Source of the DNA: Igneacidithiobacillus copahuensis
Lineage (GTDB): Bacteria; Pseudomonadota; Gammaproteobacteria; Acidithiobacillales; Acidithiobacillaceae
Reading direction: 5' to 3'
DNA: 64,000 bases
Assembly: GCF_018854015.1 (NCBI RefSeq)
Contig: NZ_JAAXYO010000028.1
Location: 1 to 64,000 of the forward strand
The notes below the pieces were generated by a model. That model saw nothing but the letters and a program-made list of their open reading frames with translations, searched no databases and was not told where the DNA came from. This document shows positions 6,134-12,758 of the stretch, one piece after another; the first letter of the stretch is position 1; the number at the start of each line of letters is the position of its first letter. Position numbers and translations under genes: made by a program.

Positions 6134-7486
6134 TCAGCTTTGATGAAGCCAGCGGTACACCGTGCGCTCACTAACGCCCAAATGTTCCGCAACCTGGCGA
6201 CGATTACCCTGAAAGGTACTGAGGAGTTCCGGCAAATTGGTTGGCCGCCCTCGCCGTCCGGAGAACGATATCGGACGCGTGGGGGCTGCTATGTTCTCCT
6301 CTGGGTGATGCGACGATTGCAGAAAGTGGACATGCTCTGGCAAGATCAATGGCCCATCCGCCAGTGCTACCGCCTTTTGCAAAATATTCCGTAACTCCCG
6401 CACGTTACCGGGGAAATTATAGGCGCAAAGCCGACGCTCGGCCTCCGTTGACAACTGCCACTGCCCTCCCCACTCCCGCCCAATGCGTTCGAGAAGCACG
6501 CAAGCAATCCCTGGAATATCCTCTCGGCGCTCACGCAGAGGGGGGAGATCGATGTTGATCGCCGCAAGACGATAGTAAAGATCTTCACGGAACGTCCGCT
6601 CGGCGACCATCTCCCGCAGGTTGCGGTTGCTCGCCGCGATGATGCGCACATTGGCATGCAACAAATCCGCGCCCCCCAAGCGACGAAAAGCCCCGGTTTC
6701 GAGCACACGCAGGAGCTTGGCCTGCACCGGTAATGGCAATTCACCGACTTCATCCAAAAATAGTGTGCCACCATCGGCACTTTCGAACAGGCCAATCTTC
6801 CGCCCTATACACCCAGTATAAGCGCCCCGCTCGTGACCAAGAAATTCACTTTCGAAGAGGTGCTCGGGCAACGTAGTACAGTCGACCGTGATCAGCGGCT
6901 TGTCCGCACGTGCAGAAAATTGATGCAAGGCACTCGCTGCCAGCTCTTTGCCCACACCACTTTCGCCCCAGAGGAGAATGCTGGCGTCGGTTCGCGCGGC
7001 CATCTCGATGTGGTGCAAACACCGCAAAAAGGCTGGCGAGCGACCGACCATGCGCATGTCAGTACAAGTAATCTCACTCTGTTCCCGCGGCAAATGGATG
7101 ATTTCTTCGGCCAAAAACCGCTGTCCTCGCAGATCGCGCAGAACGTGTCCACGAATGCGCACATGCTCCGCATTACCGACCGGATCATAGTGGACATGAC
7201 GAACCTCGTGGGGTTCTCCATTGCGGAAAACCGTTTGATGCGGGCAGTCTTCACCATTTTCATGGCAGGGGACGTCGGAATGGTGGGAGACCTGATGGCA
7301 ACGGCGTCCCACCAAGTCCTCCTCACTCACGCCATAACATTCCCGATAGGCCCGATTGGCGGCCACAATACGATATTCCGCATCGATGACCACCATCGGA
7401 TGCTGCTGCAAATCCATGGCAGACTGCACATCCAGTGCTTCTAAACTGTGAACTGGCGCGGGCTTATCCAATGGACTTCTCCACAT
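6134..7486 (-). CDS. fisR: Sigma-54-dependent activator, FisR-like, with PAS sensor and cysteine triad
   Basis: The 450-aa protein has an N-terminal PAS-type sensor (about 25-115), an AAA+ domain (about 145-380) with Walker A GESGVGK at 174-180 and Walker B TLFLDE at 241-246, and a C-terminal Fis-type helix-turn-helix (about 425-449). The sensor has C63, C74 and C81. The 11 and 7 residue spacings equal those of C53, C64 and C71 in FisR of Cupriavidus, which react with sulfane sulfur and trigger sigma-54 transcription of sqr. The sigma-54 contact loop reads GAYTGC rather than GAFTGA. ATG 7486 lacks a ribosome-binding site; a TTG at 7471 after TGGAGAAG is an alternative start. Confidence 0.85.
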   Translation of the reverse strand: MWRSPLDKPAPVHSLEALDVQSAMDLQQHPMVVIDAEYRIVAANRAYRECYGVSEEDLVGRRCHQVSHHSDVPCHENGEDCPHQTVFRNGEPHEVRHVHYDPVGNAEHVRIRGHVLRDLRGQRFLAEEIIHLPREQSEITCTDMRMVGRSPAFLRCLHHIEMAARTDASILLWGESGVGKELAASALHQFSARADKPLITVDCTTLPEHLFESEFLGHERGAYTGCIGRKIGLFESADGGTLFLDEVGELPLPVQAKLLRVLETGAFRRLGGADLLHANVRIIAASNRNLREMVAERTFREDLYYRLAAINIDLPPLRERREDIPGIACVLLERIGREWGGQWQLSTEAERRLCAYNFPGNVRELRNILQKAVALADGPLILPEHVHFLQSSHHPEENIAAPTRPISFSGRRGRPTNLPELLSTFQGNRRQVAEHLGVSERTVYRWLHQS

Positions 7487-7542
7487 TAATGAGACAACAA
7501 GATTCAGAAATTCTTCTTATCTATAAATAACCAATGATTATA

Positions 7543-7833
7543 TTACGATTCCTTTGGGTAAAATGCCAAGCAGTAGCCTTCCGGACTGACTTTTCCGGCA
7601 ACGACTTGACAGCTGCCGATTGCCTTGGGCGTGGCACCAGGAATGAAGTGCTGACACAGCGAACAATGATCCTGTTTGTAGGGGTGATCTTGGTATTGTA
7701 CCGAGGCCTTGCTCTCCTTACTCCCTTCGCCAGCAAAGGCGAATTGCGTACCCAGTATGGGAAGCGCAGCTGTAGCGGCAGCCATGGCGGCCATTTCCTT
7801 CATCCACTGACGACGACTTTTTCGTTCCTGCAT
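7543..7833 (-). CDS. High-potential iron-sulfur protein (HiPIP), TAT-exported
   Basis: The 96-aa precursor starts with a twin-arginine signal (SRRQWMKEMAA) ending near GTQFAFAG. The mature part has four cysteines in the HiPIP order CSLC-x16-C-x13-C with the final GYCLAFYP, which hold the 4Fe-4S cluster. HiPIPs are periplasmic electron carriers; Iro of A. ferrooxidans is the known relative. The ATG at 7833 is preferred to one at 7851 because GGGAGAT lies correctly upstream of it. It lies behind the terminator of the haemoglobin operon and 56 nt before the regulator gene on the same strand, so it may form a unit with the regulator. Confidence 0.88.
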   Translation of the reverse strand: MQERKSRRQWMKEMAAMAAATAALPILGTQFAFAGEGSKESKASVQYQDHPYKQDHCSLCQHFIPGATPKAIGSCQVVAGKVSPEGYCLAFYPKES

Positions 7834-7858
7834 GGTTACATCTCCCGTCATTTAGGTC

Positions 7859-7874
7859 TCGTAACTAGCTACGA
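7859..7874. promoter_or_regulatory. Near-palindrome upstream of HiPIP gene
   Basis: TCGTAACTAGCTACGA is symmetric at 14 of 16 positions and lies 26 nt upstream of the HiPIP start codon. It could be an operator. Only the symmetry and position support it. Confidence 0.25.
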
Positions 7875-7895
7875 AGGTGTGAGACTTTTGGATGC

Positions 7896-7929
7896 AAAAA
7901 ACCCGGATCGCCTAATTTAACGATCCGGG
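7896..7929 (-). terminator. Rho-independent terminator of the DUF3034-haemoglobin operon
   Basis: On the minus strand a 9-bp stem CCCGGATCG / CGATCCGGG with a 10-nt loop is followed by six T residues. It lies 62 nt after the haemoglobin stop and separates that operon from the HiPIP gene. Confidence 0.9.
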
Positions 7930-7991
7930 CTACCAAAAAGGTAAGGAGGAGAAGATAAATCAGCGTATTGTTATATTTTTACTTTACATCA

Positions 7992-8456
7992 TTACCCTAG
8001 TGGACCTGTGGCGGTCACAATTTGCGGTTCCATTGGAGCCAACAGCGATAACAGGTAGTTCTGCGCACCGATGGGAATTCGGTGGGCATCCATCGCGTTG
8101 ATCATGTCCTGCGACAAGTAGTTGAATGCCGCAGTGGTGATCTGCATGCCGCGGTGGGCATCCGTCATGTTCGGGCCGGTGTATTTGCAAGGACCGCCAA
8201 CGGCCATGCAAACCTGATTCACCAGAGCAAACTTGAGAGCAGGGATGTTGGCATGAGCAAAGTAGTAGTTGATATGTGGATCATTGGCCACGTTCCCCAC
8301 AAAGGTATTGATCAAGGCCGTGATACCAGCCTTGCCACCAAATTGCTGATAGTAATCACTGGCATTGGCAGTGCCCCAGGCACCAAAGGTCAGAGCACCA
8401 ACGCTCACCCCGATAATTGCGCTCTTGCGCAGCGAAGCCGATAACTTGCTGTTCAT
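7992..8456 (-). CDS. Exported group 1 truncated haemoglobin
   Basis: The 154-aa product begins with a Sec-type signal peptide ending GAWGTANAS, followed by a truncated-globin domain (YYQQFGGKAGITALINTF start, haem-proximal histidine in TDAHRGMQ). Truncated globins are normally cytoplasmic, so export is unusual. In my alignment the B10 position, usually Tyr in an F-Y-x-R motif, is Val here (NTFVGNV), which would change ligand binding. A TAGGAGG site precedes the ATG. It follows the DUF3034 gene by 20 nt and should share its sigma-54 promoter. The ligand is unknown; oxygen, NO and sulfide are all possible. Confidence 0.85.
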   Translation of the reverse strand: MNSKLSASLRKSAIIGVSVGALTFGAWGTANASDYYQQFGGKAGITALINTFVGNVANDPHINYYFAHANIPALKFALVNQVCMAVGGPCKYTGPNMTDAHRGMQITTAAFNYLSQDMINAMDAHRIPIGAQNYLLSLLAPMEPQIVTATGPLG

Positions 8457-8476
8457 AAAAACCTCCTACAATTGGT

Positions 8477-9535
8477 TCAGAAGCTGGTGGTCAAAGAGAG
8501 GTATAGACCGCTCTGGCTTTTCTCGGTGGCGATGGTGCCAAGATTCACGTACGCCGCCGTCAGAGACAACTGCTTATACGGGAACCAGGCGACATAGACA
8601 TCCTTCCATGCGCTGGTTTTGGAGACTGCGTTGCCCAGCGTGCTGAAGTTTCCGGCGCCACTAGAGGGAGCAATCAACTGATTCTGCGGCATAGCCCGAT
8701 ACTCTCCGCCGAGCACCACATGACGGTTCAGGAATACACCAACAGCTGCGGCCGGCAGAACCTTGTAGCCCATGCCGTTCACCCCACCAAAACCCAGTAG
8801 ACCTTGCTGATTTGCATTTGTCACCTGAATGTTTACATCCGCGAGAGTCGTCAGACCGAATATGCCATGCAGCCAAACCTTGGTCGCAGACAAGTAATAG
8901 CTCATGGCATTTCGCGTCACGTGCAGAGTTTCCGCGAGATTTTTCGGCATTTCGCTGTGGTGATAGTCGACACCAACAGACACTTGCGGCTCCCACCAGT
9001 TTTGATCGTAGATGATGTTGCCAAACAGTCGCACTTTCAGACCAACAATGTCTTGGTTGAGCTGATAGTTGGTACCAAAGAAAGTCGGGCCGCTCAAACC
9101 GAGAGCGGTGGATGTATGCGTACCATACGCGGGCGGGTTACCTCCTGTTGCAACATCGAGAATGCGATGATCAAGGGTGGCGCCAGTATTTCCCAAACTA
9201 AAACTCTGCCGTGCGAAAGACAATTCGATGCGATTGAACAGCCCAACGGAAGCACCATAGGCGTCCATATTGTAGTTATTGAGCAGCACATGAGAATAAA
9301 AGGCGGTAGCCCCGATTTGCTGGTTGGTTCCATAACCAGAAATGACAGCCCATGGGTTGATACCACCACCGGCAGCGCCATCCACCGCGGTAACGGCGCC
9401 AGTGCCCAAGAGACGACCCATTCCAAAGAGATTGGCTTGACCGATAGCTGCCGAGGCCAGCAGCGGGCTTGCGACCAGCACCATGCCGGCTATACAGGCA
9501 ACTATCCGTTTACGATACGGTGACGAGTTTTTCAT
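8477..9535 (-). CDS. DUF3034-family outer-membrane protein
   Basis: The 352-aa precursor has a Sec signal peptide (RKRIVACIAGMVLVASPLLASA). The N-terminal block GRLLGTGAVTAVDGAAGGG-INPWAVISGYGT is characteristic of DUF3034. Amphipathic strands follow and the chain ends LYLSLTTSF, with the terminal phenylalanine expected of Bam-assembled beta-barrels. The channel substrate is not known. I chose the ATG at 9535, which has an AGGAGAAG site, over an in-frame ATG at 9595 that lies inside the sigma-54 promoter. It is the first gene of the haemoglobin operon and lies opposite the dsrE-sqr operon. Confidence 0.8.
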   Translation of the reverse strand: MKNSSPYRKRIVACIAGMVLVASPLLASAAIGQANLFGMGRLLGTGAVTAVDGAAGGGINPWAVISGYGTNQQIGATAFYSHVLLNNYNMDAYGASVGLFNRIELSFARQSFSLGNTGATLDHRILDVATGGNPPAYGTHTSTALGLSGPTFFGTNYQLNQDIVGLKVRLFGNIIYDQNWWEPQVSVGVDYHHSEMPKNLAETLHVTRNAMSYYLSATKVWLHGIFGLTTLADVNIQVTNANQQGLLGFGGVNGMGYKVLPAAAVGVFLNRHVVLGGEYRAMPQNQLIAPSSGAGNFSTLGNAVSKTSAWKDVYVAWFPYKQLSLTAAYVNLGTIATEKSQSGLYLSLTTSF

Positions 9536-9578
9536 TTGTACTTCTCCTGTTTCAGTCGTGTTACAGCACACACTCGTT

Positions 9579-9595
9579 AGCATAATGAATGCCAA
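9579..9595 (-). promoter_or_regulatory. Sigma-54 promoter of the DUF3034-haemoglobin operon
   Basis: On the minus strand the sequence TTGGCAT-TCATT-ATGCT has GG (9593-9592) and GC (9581-9580) separated by exactly 10 nt, the invariant sigma-54 geometry. The start point would be near 9569, giving a leader of about 34 nt before the ATG at 9535. Confidence 0.78.
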
Positions 9596-9686
9596 ACATT
9601 ATCTATCCATTTACCTTTGTCTAAGATTTTGTTATTCAATGAGTAAATTTATTTATGCCTCCAGATAGGAGTCCGAAAGAGCAGAC

Positions 9687-9698
9687 ATGTCATGACAT
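9687..9698. promoter_or_regulatory. Candidate activator site 1 (TGTCATGACA palindrome)
   Basis: ATGTCATGACAT is a perfect 12-bp palindrome. Its core TGTCATGACA recurs at 9759-9768. It is about 120 bp upstream of the predicted DUF3034 start point and about 215 bp upstream of the predicted dsrE start point, distances typical for sigma-54 activator sites. Confidence 0.6.
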
Positions 9699-9702
9699 TC
9701 AC

Positions 9703-9717
9703 TGACAATTATTGTCA
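9703..9717. promoter_or_regulatory. Candidate activator site 2 (TGACAAT-T-ATTGTCA)
   Basis: A perfect 7-bp inverted repeat with a single central base. It uses the same TGACA/TGTCA half-sites as sites 1 and 3 but with inverted orientation and 5-bp half-site spacing. Confidence 0.55.
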
Positions 9718-9750
9718 TGAACGGCTGGATGACTTATGACATGACATAAA

Positions 9751-9768
9751 CATGACATTGTCATGACA
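9751..9768. promoter_or_regulatory. Candidate activator site 3 (overlapping CATGACATTGTCATG and TGTCATGACA)
   Basis: CATGACA-T-TGTCATG (9751-9765) is a perfect inverted repeat and overlaps a second exact TGTCATGACA (9759-9768), which is 71 bp from the first copy. A partial TGACATGACAT lies just upstream at 9737-9746. It is about 140 bp upstream of the predicted dsrE start point. Confidence 0.58.
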
Positions 9769-9832
9769 GTACGCGGTGAGACTCTCGAAAAACAAGCTGA
9801 AATAGACGTCATGAAGTAATGTTATTCATACC

Positions 9833-9845
9833 AATCAAATAGTTA
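9833..9845 (+). promoter_or_regulatory. IHF-binding site consensus
   Basis: AATCAA-ATAG-TTA matches the IHF consensus WATCAANNNNTTR at every defined position. It lies between the palindrome cluster and the dsrE sigma-54 promoter, where IHF normally bends DNA for sigma-54 activation. The surrounding 80 bp are AT-rich. Confidence 0.65.
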
Positions 9846-9883
9846 AAATAAAATCAGAATTGCTATATATTCTAACTTTTATG

Positions 9884-9899
9884 TGGCATAAGAACTGCT
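9884..9899 (+). promoter_or_regulatory. Sigma-54 promoter of the dsrE-tusA-sqr operon
   Basis: TGGCAT-AAGAA-CTGCT has GG (9885-9886) and GC (9897-9898) separated by exactly 10 nt, close to the TGGCAC-N5-TTGC consensus. The start point would be near 9910, with a ribosome-binding site (CAGGAG) shortly after and the dsrE ATG at 9935. Confidence 0.82.
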
Positions 9900-9934
9900 G
9901 TAAATGTCTCGGTAACTGAAATACAGGAGTTTTT

Positions 9935-10321
9935 ATGGCGGGAATGTTCATTATTTGTCTCAACGGTGACCGAGAGCATTTACAATTTGCGGCCATGGCG
10001 GCATCGGTGGCTGCAGTTACCGGGATTGATGTCCATGTGTTCTTATCCATGAATGCCTTTCCCCACTTTATCAAGGGACACAGTAAAGAGGCGCCTGCTT
10101 CTGGCGTGTTGGGCAAGAAAATGGAGGAACACAAGGTTCCCGAATTTTTTACGATTTTCGAACAGGCCGTAGAGCTGGGCGATGCCAAGATCTGGGCCTG
10201 CTCCATGGCCATGGATGTCATGGGGGTTACAGAAGAAGACCTGGAACCGATTGTCGCGGGCGCCATGGGGCTGACCAAGTTTTTCAGTGACGCTGAAGGG
10301 GCACAAATTCTGACCTTCTGA
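9935..10321 (+). CDS. DsrE-family sulfur carrier protein
   Basis: The 128-aa product has the DsrE/F-like fold start MAGMFIICLNGDRE and the conserved segment IWACSMAMDVMGV with Cys89 as the likely persulfide-carrying residue. DsrE-type proteins relay sulfane sulfur to or from TusA and the sHdr or rDsr systems in the cytoplasm. The start follows CAGGAG. It is first in a four-gene operon with tusA (64-nt gap), sqr and a DUF1641 gene, expressed from a predicted sigma-54 promoter. The subgroup looks like DsrE2/DsrE3, and I cannot fix it further. Confidence 0.88.
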   Translation: MAGMFIICLNGDREHLQFAAMAASVAAVTGIDVHVFLSMNAFPHFIKGHSKEAPASGVLGKKMEEHKVPEFFTIFEQAVELGDAKIWACSMAMDVMGVTEEDLEPIVAGAMGLTKFFSDAEGAQILTF

Positions 10322-10385
10322 AGCGTAATCACAATAGGATCGGGCTTGCCGGTCCAGCGGAGACGAGAGAGTAAGGAGAAAACCA

Positions 10386-10616
10386 ATGGCAGAACGTACA
10401 GTGGATGCACGCGGCAGCTTTTGTCCGGGGCCGCTCATGGAGCTCATCAGCAATATGAAGAGCATGCAGGTGGGGGACACCCTCGAGCTGCTCTCCACCG
10501 ATGCTGGCTCCGCCAAGGACGTGCCCGAATGGGTACACAAAGTCGGTCATGAAATGGTCGATACCAATCAGGATAGTGAAGGAACCTTCCACATCAAGGT
10601 CCGTAAAGCCAAGTAA
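10386..10616 (+). CDS. tusA: TusA-family sulfurtransferase
   Basis: The 76-aa protein has the family's N-terminal motif RGSFCPGPLMEL with the persulfide cysteine C13 in CPGP. TusA carries sulfane sulfur between donor and acceptor proteins; in sulfur oxidisers it feeds sHdr. A GTAAGGAG ribosome-binding site precedes the ATG. It lies between the dsrE-family gene and sqr, consistent with accepting sulfur generated from sulfide oxidation. Confidence 0.93.
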   Translation: MAERTVDARGSFCPGPLMELISNMKSMQVGDTLELLSTDAGSAKDVPEWVHKVGHEMVDTNQDSEGTFHIKVRKAK

Positions 10617-10642
10617 CGCACTAACGCAAAAGGAGTGACATC

Positions 10643-11782
10643 ATGAGAATTCTGGTCGTAGGCGGTGGTATGGGGGGAACCATTTTTGCCAATCATCTGG
10701 CGCGGCGAATCCATCACGAGATGAAAACGGGCAAGGCGCGCATCACCATGCTCTCGGCAAGTCATGAGCATGTGTACCAGCCGGGCTGGCTCTATGTGGC
10801 GATGGGGCGTGCCACTCCCGACGAGTTAGTGCGGGAGCAGGAGAGCCTTCTGGAGCCCGGGATCGAGTTTCATGTCGATCCCGTCGAAGAATTTCATCTC
10901 GCGCACAATCATGTGAAATGCAAGAGTGGCAAGGTACATGAGTATGACCTGATCGTGATTTCTACCGGATCGCGGGCCATGCCGGAAAACATTCCTGGCC
11001 TCAAGGAAAATTCCGTGAATTGCTACACCGCGGATAACGCTGTGGAGTATTACAAGCAGCTTTCGGAATTCAAGGGTGGACGCATCGTTATCACCGTGGG
11101 TCTGCCGCACAAGTGCCCGATGATTCCGCTGGAAGTCACTTTCGCCATGCACGACTTCATCAAGGATCGGGGTCTGCTCGACAAGACCGAATTCTACTAC
11201 ACCTACCCCATCGGCCGGGTGCACAGTCTGGAAAATGTGGCCAAGTGGGCGGCACCGGAGTTTGACGCCAAGGGCATCAAGTACGAGACCTTGTTCAACA
11301 TGAAAGAGGTGGACGGCAAGAATGCCAAGGTCCTCAGCGAAGAGGGCAGCGAAGTGGCCTATGACCTGCTGGTGGCGGTACCGCCACACAAGGGTCAGGA
11401 AGTCATCGAAAAGAATGGCTTGGGGGAGAACGGCTGGATTCCCACCAACCGGCATTCCCTGCACATGGAAGGCGAGCATGGCAAGAATGTGATCGTCCTT
11501 GGCGACACCACCAATTTGCCCATCTCCAAGGCGGGATCGACGGCCCACTTCGAGGCAGAAACCGCGGCAGAAAATGTGGCGGCAGTGGTCAAGATGGGAC
11601 GTCCGGTAAAGAGCTACGACGGCAAGGTCTTCTGCTTTATCGAGGCCGGCAAGGACCGCGCCACCTATGCCATGTTCAACTACCAGAACCCGCCACAGCC
11701 CAAGGCCCCGACCGGCTCGGTGCATGCCTTCAAGATGGCATACAACAAGCTCTACTGGGCGACCGCGCGCGGCCTGCTCTGA
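10643..11782 (+). CDS. sqr: Sulfide:quinone oxidoreductase-like flavoprotein
   Basis: The 379-aa protein starts with the FAD-binding motif VVGGGMGGT and has the C-terminal flavin segment VLGDTTNLPISKAGSTAHFEAE. Cysteines C127 (VNCYTADN) and C158 (PHKCPMIPLE) match positions C128 and C160 of the A. ferrooxidans enzyme. The third classical cysteine near 356 is not at that place; C331 (VFCFIE) is the nearest. It therefore probably belongs to one of the less-studied SQR types. SQR oxidises sulfide to sulfane sulfur or polysulfide and passes electrons to quinone at the inner membrane. It follows tusA by 26 nt with a GGAG ribosome-binding site. Confidence 0.87.
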   Translation: MRILVVGGGMGGTIFANHLARRIHHEMKTGKARITMLSASHEHVYQPGWLYVAMGRATPDELVREQESLLEPGIEFHVDPVEEFHLAHNHVKCKSGKVHEYDLIVISTGSRAMPENIPGLKENSVNCYTADNAVEYYKQLSEFKGGRIVITVGLPHKCPMIPLEVTFAMHDFIKDRGLLDKTEFYYTYPIGRVHSLENVAKWAAPEFDAKGIKYETLFNMKEVDGKNAKVLSEEGSEVAYDLLVAVPPHKGQEVIEKNGLGENGWIPTNRHSLHMEGEHGKNVIVLGDTTNLPISKAGSTAHFEAETAAENVAAVVKMGRPVKSYDGKVFCFIEAGKDRATYAMFNYQNPPQPKAPTGSVHAFKMAYNKLYWATARGLL

Positions 11783-11793
11783 GGAGGTGACCT

Positions 11794-12597
11794 ATGGTAG
11801 CCGTACTCGACAGTAGCCAAGAGGACGAATTGCAGCAGGCGCAGTCGGCTTTGCTGCACTTGGTCCACAACGGTGATTTGGAGCGCATCGTGCATCTGGC
11901 CCGCCTTATGGGGGCCGCCGCCGACTCCATGTCCGACGAGATGGTGGGACGGATGGCGGAAATCGCCACCGGCGGTCTGGACCTGGTGGACCGGGTGGAG
12001 CGCGCCGATCTGACGCGGGCCCTACCCGCCATCTCTGCCCTGGTGCACAACGGTGATCTCGACCGCATCGTTCATCTGGCGCGATTGGTAGGTGCCGCCA
12101 GCGACTCGATGAGTGACGAGATGGTGGGTCGCCTGGCGGAAATTGCCACTGGCGGCCTGGATCTCCTCGACCGCGTGGAGCGGGCGGACTTGACGAAAGC
12201 TCTGCCCGCCATCTCTGCCCTGGTGCATAACGGTGATCTCGACCGCATCGTGCAGATCGCGCGGACGCTAGGCGCCATGGGCGATTCCATGAGCGACGAG
12301 ATGGTCACCCGCCTCGCCACTCTGGCCGCCGATGCCATGTGCCTGCTGGATCGGGCCGTGCGTACCGGGGTAATGGATCGGGTGTTGCGGGTAGTCGAAC
12401 AGATGGATGCGCAGCACATCCTCACCGACTTTCTCAGTTGCCTGGCAGGCGCCACCGAGGAAGCGGCCAAAGAACCTGCCCCCAAGGGCGGCCTGTTCGG
12501 ACTCCTGGATATTATGAAAAAGCCCGAGACCCAAGAAACCATCCAGTTCCTCATGCTGGTCGGCAAGCATTTCCGCTCCTGCCGTCTCAAACACTAA
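11794..12597 (+). CDS. DUF1641 protein with three 60-residue internal repeats
   Basis: The 267-aa product begins 11 nt after sqr with a GAGGAGGT ribosome-binding site and ends just before a terminator, so it is the last gene of the operon. DUF1641 proteins are commonly encoded next to SQR-type flavoproteins, but their function is not established. Residues 21-80, 81-140 and 141-200 are three copies of one unit (LVHNGDLDRIVHLAR ... DSMSDEMVGR ... GLDLLDRVERADL). The first two are nearly identical and the third is diverged at its end. Residues 205-267 are a distinct C-terminus. All units look helical and no membrane segment is clear. Confidence 0.85.
   Translation: MVAVLDSSQEDELQQAQSALLHLVHNGDLERIVHLARLMGAAADSMSDEMVGRMAEIATGGLDLVDRVERADLTRALPAISALVHNGDLDRIVHLARLVGAASDSMSDEMVGRLAEIATGGLDLLDRVERADLTKALPAISALVHNGDLDRIVQIARTLGAMGDSMSDEMVTRLATLAADAMCLLDRAVRTGVMDRVLRVVEQMDAQHILTDFLSCLAGATEEAAKEPAPKGGLFGLLDIMKKPETQETIQFLMLVGKHFRSCRLKH
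11854..12393 (+). repeat. Three tandem 180-bp in-frame repeats in the DUF1641 gene
   Basis: Units at 11854-12033, 12034-12213 and 12214-12393 each encode 60 residues. The nucleotide sequence is also conserved; for example, the block coding for SALVHNGDLDRIV is almost identical in units 2 and 3. This indicates recent duplication rather than an ancient repeat fold alone. Confidence 0.9.
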
Positions 12598-12607
12598 CGT
12601 TTCACTC

Positions 12608-12641
12608 GCCCCGCTTGAGGCTCCAGTACGGGGCCTTTTTT
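12608..12641 (+). terminator. Rho-independent terminator of the dsrE-tusA-sqr operon
   Basis: GCCCCG (12608-12613) pairs with CGGGGC (12629-12634) around a 15-nt loop, followed by a T-run at 12636-12641. It ends the operon 10 nt after the DUF1641 stop codon. Confidence 0.85.
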
Positions 12642-12758
12642 ATTTCGAGGATGCTCGACTTCACTAAAAGACGATGGAAATATCCCGGAAACAATCACGT
12701 GTTTAGTCTTGCAATCATCAGACCTCAACCCACTCAACACAACGGTGTAGGAGATCGC

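Noticed and set aside
9687..9768. The repeated palindromes as a CRISPR array, attachment site or mobile-element end
   Set aside because: Unit lengths and spacings are irregular, there are no spacers or target duplications, and no integrase, transposase or cas gene is nearby. Their position between two sigma-54 promoters explains them better.
11854..12393. The 180-bp tandem repeats as an assembly artefact
   Set aside because: The three units differ at many third-codon positions and the reading frame is kept, which supports a real coding duplication.
12339..12758. An N-terminal extension of the exported protein frame back into the DUF1641 gene
   Set aside because: The upstream part is the wrong frame of the DUF1641 gene and crosses a terminator; the GTG at 12759 has a ribosome-binding site and begins a signal peptide.
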